Of a DNA stretch of 64,000 nucleotides, positions 60,678 through 64,000 are shown one piece after another (position 1 is the stretch's first letter; every line of letters begins with the position of its first letter). Both the position numbers and the translations under genes were made by a program. Origin of the DNA: CAVSUZ01 sp963791885. Lineage in GTDB: Bacteria; Pseudomonadota; Alphaproteobacteria; Acetobacterales; Acetobacteraceae. Location of the stretch: NCBI GenBank assembly GCA_963791885.1, contig CAWBUL010000004.1, positions 248,001 through 312,000 on the forward strand, given 5' to 3'. The notes beneath the pieces were generated by a model, which was not told where the DNA came from, ran no database searches, and saw nothing but the letters and a program-made list of their open reading frames with translations.

Positions 60678-62123
60678 CTATCGGTAAGCCGGAGGCATTG
60701 CGAAATTCTGCCACGCCGATTCCAGCATCCGGGCGAAGGTGATGGTCGTGCGGTCGCCGTATTGCGGCCCGACGATCTGCACCCCGAACGGCAGGCCCTC
60801 GGGTGAGAAGCCCAGCGGCGCGACGGTGGAGGGCAGCAGAAAGAACCCGGAAATACCCGCCCAGAACATCTGATCGGTCGTTGGCACGCGATGGCCGTTC
60901 ACCATGATCGTGCGGTCCCAGCGCTCGCCCGCATGGTCGTGCGGTTGCGCCGGGCTGGCACCGGCAGGGCAGAGGAACACGTCCCACTCACGGAAGAACT
61001 CCGCCCAGGCCCGGCGCATGCGCTGGCGAAGCTCGTTCCCGCGCAGGAAGTCGCGGTGCAGCAGCGTGTTGCCACGCGCCATCAGCGCGATGTAGCTGGG
61101 ATCGTCCGGCGCATAACGCGCAGCCTCCTCGCTCCAGCGTGCGATGGCGGTATCGTCCAGGCGCGCGCTGGTCGTGGCACGCAGCAGCGTTATGTAGAGC
61201 CGGTGGGCCTGCGCGAGATCGAAATCGGGACGCGCCGTGCGGCTGACGTGGGCCCCTTGTTTCCCCAGAAACGACGCCAGCTCCTCGATCCGTCCGGTGA
61301 TGCAGGAATCAACCTCACTTACTGCATGATCCGTCATGACCGCGGCGCGCAGATCGGCGAAGCGCCTGCCACGCGGCGGCGCGAGATCAAGCGTCCAGCC
61401 TGCGGCCTCGATCTCCTCCGGACCGGCGATCGCGCCCAGCGCAATCGCAAGATCGTCGGCAGAGCGGGCGAGGGGACCGATGACCGAAATATCGGCCTGG
61501 GACACCGTGCCACGCAGCGCCTGGCCAAGTGGCGGGCAAATCCCCCAGCTCGGCTTATGCCCGAACACGCCGCAATAATGCGCGGGGTTGCGGATGGAGG
61601 ATCCGATATCGCTGCCGATTTCCAGCGCGGTCATACCCGATGCGAGCGCCGCGGCTGATCCGCCCGACGAACCGCCCGGTGAGCGCGTGAGGTCCCACGG
61701 ATTGTTCGTGGTGCCATAAATCACATTGTAGCTCTGCCAGTCCGCGAGCAGCAGCGGCACGTTGGTCTTGCCCATGATGATGGCGCCGGCGTCTTTCAGA
61801 CGCTGCACGGCCAGGGCATCCCGCTTGGCGATGGAATCGCGCTCCTCCGCCACACCCCAGGTGGTGGGCAGGCCGGCGAGGTCGAAACTCTCCTTCACCG
61901 TCATCGGCACGCCGAACAGCGCACCGGCGCGCGCGGGCTCGTTGTCCAGCGCGCGCGCACGGGTGCGGGCGCGATCGAAGTCGCGCACCACCACGGCGTT
62001 GATCTTCGGATCGAGCCGCTCGATCCGTTCGATGAAATGATCCGTCAGTTCCAGCGCGCCGATCTGTCCCCCGCGCACCATGGCGGACAGCAGGTGCGCG
62101 GGGAGGAAGGATGGATCGGTCAT
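60678..62123 (-). CDS. amidase signature family protein (tandem paralogue)
   Basis: A 481-residue amidase with the same motifs as its neighbour: FGVPMTVKESFDLAG, PGGSSGGSAAALASGMTALEIGSDIGSSIRNPAHYCG and GHKPSWGICPPLG. The starts MTDPSFLPAHLLSAM and MNPTFLPAWRLAEL also match. The serine and lysine triad positions are intact in both, so both should be active, perhaps with different side-chain preference. The ATG overlaps the SDR stop (ATGA). Confidence 0.9.
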   Translation of the reverse strand: MTDPSFLPAHLLSAMVRGGQIGALELTDHFIERIERLDPKINAVVVRDFDRARTRARALDNEPARAGALFGVPMTVKESFDLAGLPTTWGVAEERDSIAKRDALAVQRLKDAGAIIMGKTNVPLLLADWQSYNVIYGTTNNPWDLTRSPGGSSGGSAAALASGMTALEIGSDIGSSIRNPAHYCGVFGHKPSWGICPPLGQALRGTVSQADISVIGPLARSADDLAIALGAIAGPEEIEAAGWTLDLAPPRGRRFADLRAAVMTDHAVSEVDSCITGRIEELASFLGKQGAHVSRTARPDFDLAQAHRLYITLLRATTSARLDDTAIARWSEEAARYAPDDPSYIALMARGNTLLHRDFLRGNELRQRMRRAWAEFFREWDVFLCPAGASPAQPHDHAGERWDRTIMVNGHRVPTTDQMFWAGISGFFLLPSTVAPLGFSPEGLPFGVQIVGPQYGDRTTITFARMLESAWQNFAMPPAYR

Positions 62124-62902
62124 GCGATGGACGAATTGAAGGCGCCGCCGTCCAGCAGCAGGTTGTGCCCGACGATGAAGCCGGACGACGCGGCGCACAG
62201 AAACGCACAGGCCTCACCGAATTCCGCCGGATCGCCGACGCGGCCGGTGGGATTTTCCTTACCGCGTAGCGCGAGTTCTTCCTCCACCGTGCGATTGTTG
62301 CGCTGCGCGAGATGCGCGGCGCCGCTGCGCAGCCGGTCCGTCAGGAACGGGCCGGGGAGAATGTTGTTGATCGTCACGTTATGCTTCGCGACCTGACGGG
62401 CGAGGCCAGCGACGAAACCCGTGAGCCCGGCGCGCGCGCCGTTGCTCATGCCAAGCTGCGGGATCGGCGACTTCACCGAGGCCGAAGTGATGTTCACGAT
62501 GCGGCCGAACTTGCGATCGACCATGCCGTCAACCACCGATTTGATCATGAAGATCGGCGCCAGCATGTTGGCGTCCAAGGCCTTGATCCAGGCATCGCGG
62601 TTCCACTCGCGGAAATCGCCGGGCGGCGGCCCGCCGGCATTGTTCACCAGAATGTCCGGATTGGGACAGGCCTCGAGCGCAGCGGCGCGCCCCGCTTCGG
62701 TGCTGATATCGCCGGCTACGGGTGTGACCTTCACGCCGGTCTGGTCGTGAATCTCCTTCGCGGTGCGTTCCAGATCAGCTTTGGTGCGCGCGGTAATCAC
62801 CAGATCGACGCCTTCGCGCGCGAGCGACATGGCGCAGGCGCGGCCAAGCCCCTTGCTGGCGGCGCAGACGATGGCCTTGCGGCCCTTGATACCAAGATCC
62901 AT
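62120..62902 (-). CDS. short-chain dehydrogenase/reductase
   Basis: About 260 residues. The nucleotide motif is IVCAASKGLGRACAMSLAREG rather than the classical TGxxxGIG, and NNAGGPPPGDF follows. The usual catalytic YxxxK is altered: the ITSASVKSPIPQLGMSNGARAGLTG stretch has Ser but Met-Ser-Asn-Gly-Ala-Arg in place of Tyr-x-x-x-Lys. This subgroup of SDRs is known in alpha- and betaproteobacteria, and its activity is uncertain. AGGAGG lies six bases before the ATG at 62902. Confidence 0.88.
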   Translation of the reverse strand: MDLGIKGRKAIVCAASKGLGRACAMSLAREGVDLVITARTKADLERTAKEIHDQTGVKVTPVAGDISTEAGRAAALEACPNPDILVNNAGGPPPGDFREWNRDAWIKALDANMLAPIFMIKSVVDGMVDRKFGRIVNITSASVKSPIPQLGMSNGARAGLTGFVAGLARQVAKHNVTINNILPGPFLTDRLRSGAAHLAQRNNRTVEEELALRGKENPTGRVGDPAEFGEACAFLCAASSGFIVGHNLLLDGGAFNSSIA

Positions 62903-62912
62903 AGACGTCCTC

Positions 62913-63347
62913 CTAAACTGCGATTGTTTGCATGATCTCGCGTGAATGCGCCGGGATCGGCACCGGCCTCTGCGTACCCCGCGCCACGAACACATGCACA
63001 AAATGCCCCTCGGCCGACGCTACATCCTCGTGGTTGCGGAAAATGCCGATTTCGTAACGCACCGAGCTATTGCCGATATGCGCAGCACGCAATCCCGCTG
63101 TGATCCGATCCGGCCAAGCGACCGAGCTATGATAGCGGCAGCCAAGCTCCGCGACGACGCAATGGATTTCCCCATCCAGCAGGTCTACCACCTCGTTTGT
63201 CATTTCCCAGTACGTGACGGCAGTATCGAACCAGGACAGATAGACCACGTTGTTGACGTGGCGGAACACGTCGTTATCCATCCAACGGGTGGTGATTTCG
63301 TGGAACCAGCGGTAATCGGCGCGGCGTCTTGGCGGGTGTCGGCTCAT
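62913..63347 (-). CDS. acyl-CoA thioesterase (4-hydroxybenzoyl-CoA thioesterase/YbgC type)
   Basis: A 144-residue hot-dog-fold protein. HEITTRWMDNDVFRHVNNVVYLSWFDTAVTYW carries the catalytic Asp and the HVNNxxY signature. It would free a carboxylic acid from an acyl-CoA. First gene of the seven-gene operon that ends at iolE. Its start codon overlaps a possible start of the divergent YkgJ-like gene (CATG at 63345-63348). Confidence 0.88.
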   Translation of the reverse strand: MSRHPPRRRADYRWFHEITTRWMDNDVFRHVNNVVYLSWFDTAVTYWEMTNEVVDLLDGEIHCVVAELGCRYHSSVAWPDRITAGLRAAHIGNSSVRYEIGIFRNHEDVASAEGHFVHVFVARGTQRPVPIPAHSREIMQTIAV

Positions 63348-63912
63348 GGCGGCATTTCAGCCGGAATCGACCGGAGCGTCCATGGCGGATGAGACAGACC
63401 GTGTGGTGGTTGTGCCGCGGTACGAGGGCCGGTTGACCCGGCTTTCGCGCGACCGCCGTGCGACATTCCTGGAGCATCTGCGCCGCATCGTGTGGGAGGC
63501 GATCGAAGCCCCCGGGGAGCCGCGGCGCAAGCAATACCTCGGCGGCCCGAACGCGCCCCAGGCCGACTTCGCGGTATGGGCCTGCACCGCGTGCGGCGGC
63601 GACTGCTGCTCGAAGGGTGGGACCCACGCCTATCTGGATGACGAAACCATCGCCCGCGTGGCCCGTGCCCGCCGTATCCGTTCGCGCCGTACCCTCGCGG
63701 CCTTGTACGAAGTGCACCTGCCGCAGGAGAGCCACGCCGGATCCTGCGTGTTCCATGGCGCGGAAGGTTGCGCGCTGCCACGCGAGCTCCGGTCCGATTT
63801 GTGCAATCGCTTCTACTGCACACCGCTCCGGCGGCTTTTTCAAGAACAGGATGACCCGCGCGGCGTGCGGATCATTGCGCAAGGAGGACGCCATGAAAAT
63901 AATCGCGCTTGA
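63346..63912 (+). CDS. YkgJ-like cysteine-cluster protein
   Basis: 188 residues if started at 63346, or about 176 from ATG 63382. The central cysteine groups ACTACGGDCCSKGG and GSCVFHGAEGCALPRELRSDLCNRFYC follow the CxxC...CC / C...C...RxxxC...C plan of the YkgJ zinc/iron-binding family. The function of the family is not settled. The second ATG is attractive because it avoids overlapping the divergent thioesterase start. The 3' end overlaps the next gene by 20 bases. Confidence 0.72.
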   Translation: MAAFQPESTGASMADETDRVVVVPRYEGRLTRLSRDRRATFLEHLRRIVWEAIEAPGEPRRKQYLGGPNAPQADFAVWACTACGGDCCSKGGTHAYLDDETIARVARARRIRSRRTLAALYEVHLPQESHAGSCVFHGAEGCALPRELRSDLCNRFYCTPLRRLFQEQDDPRGVRIIAQGGRHENNRA

Positions 63913-64000
63913 AACCATACGTCTCAACGAATTCCCTAACCTGCTCTGGCTGCACGTGCATACCGATCAGGGTGTGACCGGCCTGGGGGAGACGTTCTTC
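63893..64000 (+). CDS. enolase-superfamily (mandelate racemase/muconate lactonizing) protein, N-terminal part
   Basis: The ATG at 63893 has an ideal AAGGAGG seven bases before it. The 36 residues visible (MKIIALETIRLNEFPNLLW, then LHVHTDQGVTGLGETFF) match the N-terminal capping domain of the mandelate racemase/galactonate dehydratase group, with the G-x-x-G-x-GE turn. The gene runs off the right edge, so the catalytic barrel is not seen. It may belong to the same catabolic region as the divergent operon. Confidence 0.8.
   Translation, partial: MKIIALETIRLNEFPNLLWLHVHTDQGVTGLGETFF

Noticed and set aside
1..64000. tRNA, rRNA, phage or insertion-sequence remains
   Set aside because: I looked for cloverleaf-like GTTCRA segments, transposase or integrase motifs and terminal repeats and found none convincing.

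Overview
The window is GC-rich, densely packed bacterial DNA, with G or C at most third codon positions. Several features suggest an alphaproteobacterium, probably of the Rhodospirillales/Acetobacteraceae type: the ELM1-family protein, the glnE-bcp pair, the coxE/xdhC/mocA-like block, a DUF2244 protein, and many 1- to 4-base stop/start overlaps. This placement is inference. I see no rRNA, tRNA, CRISPR array, phage or insertion sequence.

Layout, left to right. (i) 0.2-6 kb, minus strand: a thiolase, acyl-CoA ligase, DOPA-dioxygenase-like protein and FMN hydroxy-acid oxidase operon, plus a broken serine hydrolase. (ii) 6-10.4 kb, plus strand: a five-gene cassette of DUF2064 transferase, membrane GT-C transferase, radical SAM/SPASM protein, GT2 transferase and DoxX-like protein. 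(iii) 10.4-13.8 kb, minus: DUF2244 protein, LVIVD-repeat protein, exported hydrolase and nucleoside phosphorylase. (iv) 13.9-19.2 kb: a proline-racemase-family enzyme facing a complete carbohydrate-type ABC importer. (v) 19.2-30.4 kb, minus: one very tight operon of two NDP-sugar epimerases, a B12-binding radical SAM protein, four glycosyltransferases, glnE and bcp. (vi) 30.4-33.7 kb, plus: a 488-base regulatory gap, a 59-residue small protein and the NHEJ ligase LigD. (vii) 33.7-38 kb, minus: a nucleotidyltransferase-like protein, a SWIM zinc-finger protein with a small partner, and a peptide-type binding protein. (viii) 38-43 kb: creatininase-family enzyme, SAM-fold protein, DUF6295 protein, dienelactone hydrolase, HpaB-type hydroxylase and a fluoroacetate-dehalogenase-like enzyme. 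(ix) 43-48 kb, minus: a molybdenum-hydroxylase maturation operon (coxE, split xdhC, molybdopterin-binding/MocA fusion, ATP-grasp-like protein). (x) 48-54.7 kb: GT2 transferase, aspartate dehydrogenase, branched-chain amino-acid binding protein, enoyl-CoA hydratase, ELM1 protein and a large unknown. (xi) 54.8-63.3 kb, minus: an OmpA lipoprotein, then a catabolic operon (thioesterase, SDR, twin amidases, ketopantoate-reductase-like protein, iolD, iolE). A YkgJ-like protein and a truncated enolase-superfamily gene run rightward off the edge.

Eight genes have a reading frame that breaks and resumes in another frame with intact family motifs on both sides. Each break is explained by a one- or two-base indel. 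Their even scatter, including glnE, favours consensus errors in the source assembly over true decay, but the sequence alone cannot decide this.

The most interesting systems are the B12-radical-SAM glycan operon, the DUF2064/GT-C/radical SAM cassette, and the small ORF translationally coupled to ligD behind a promoter resembling the alphaproteobacterial general-stress (EcfG) consensus.
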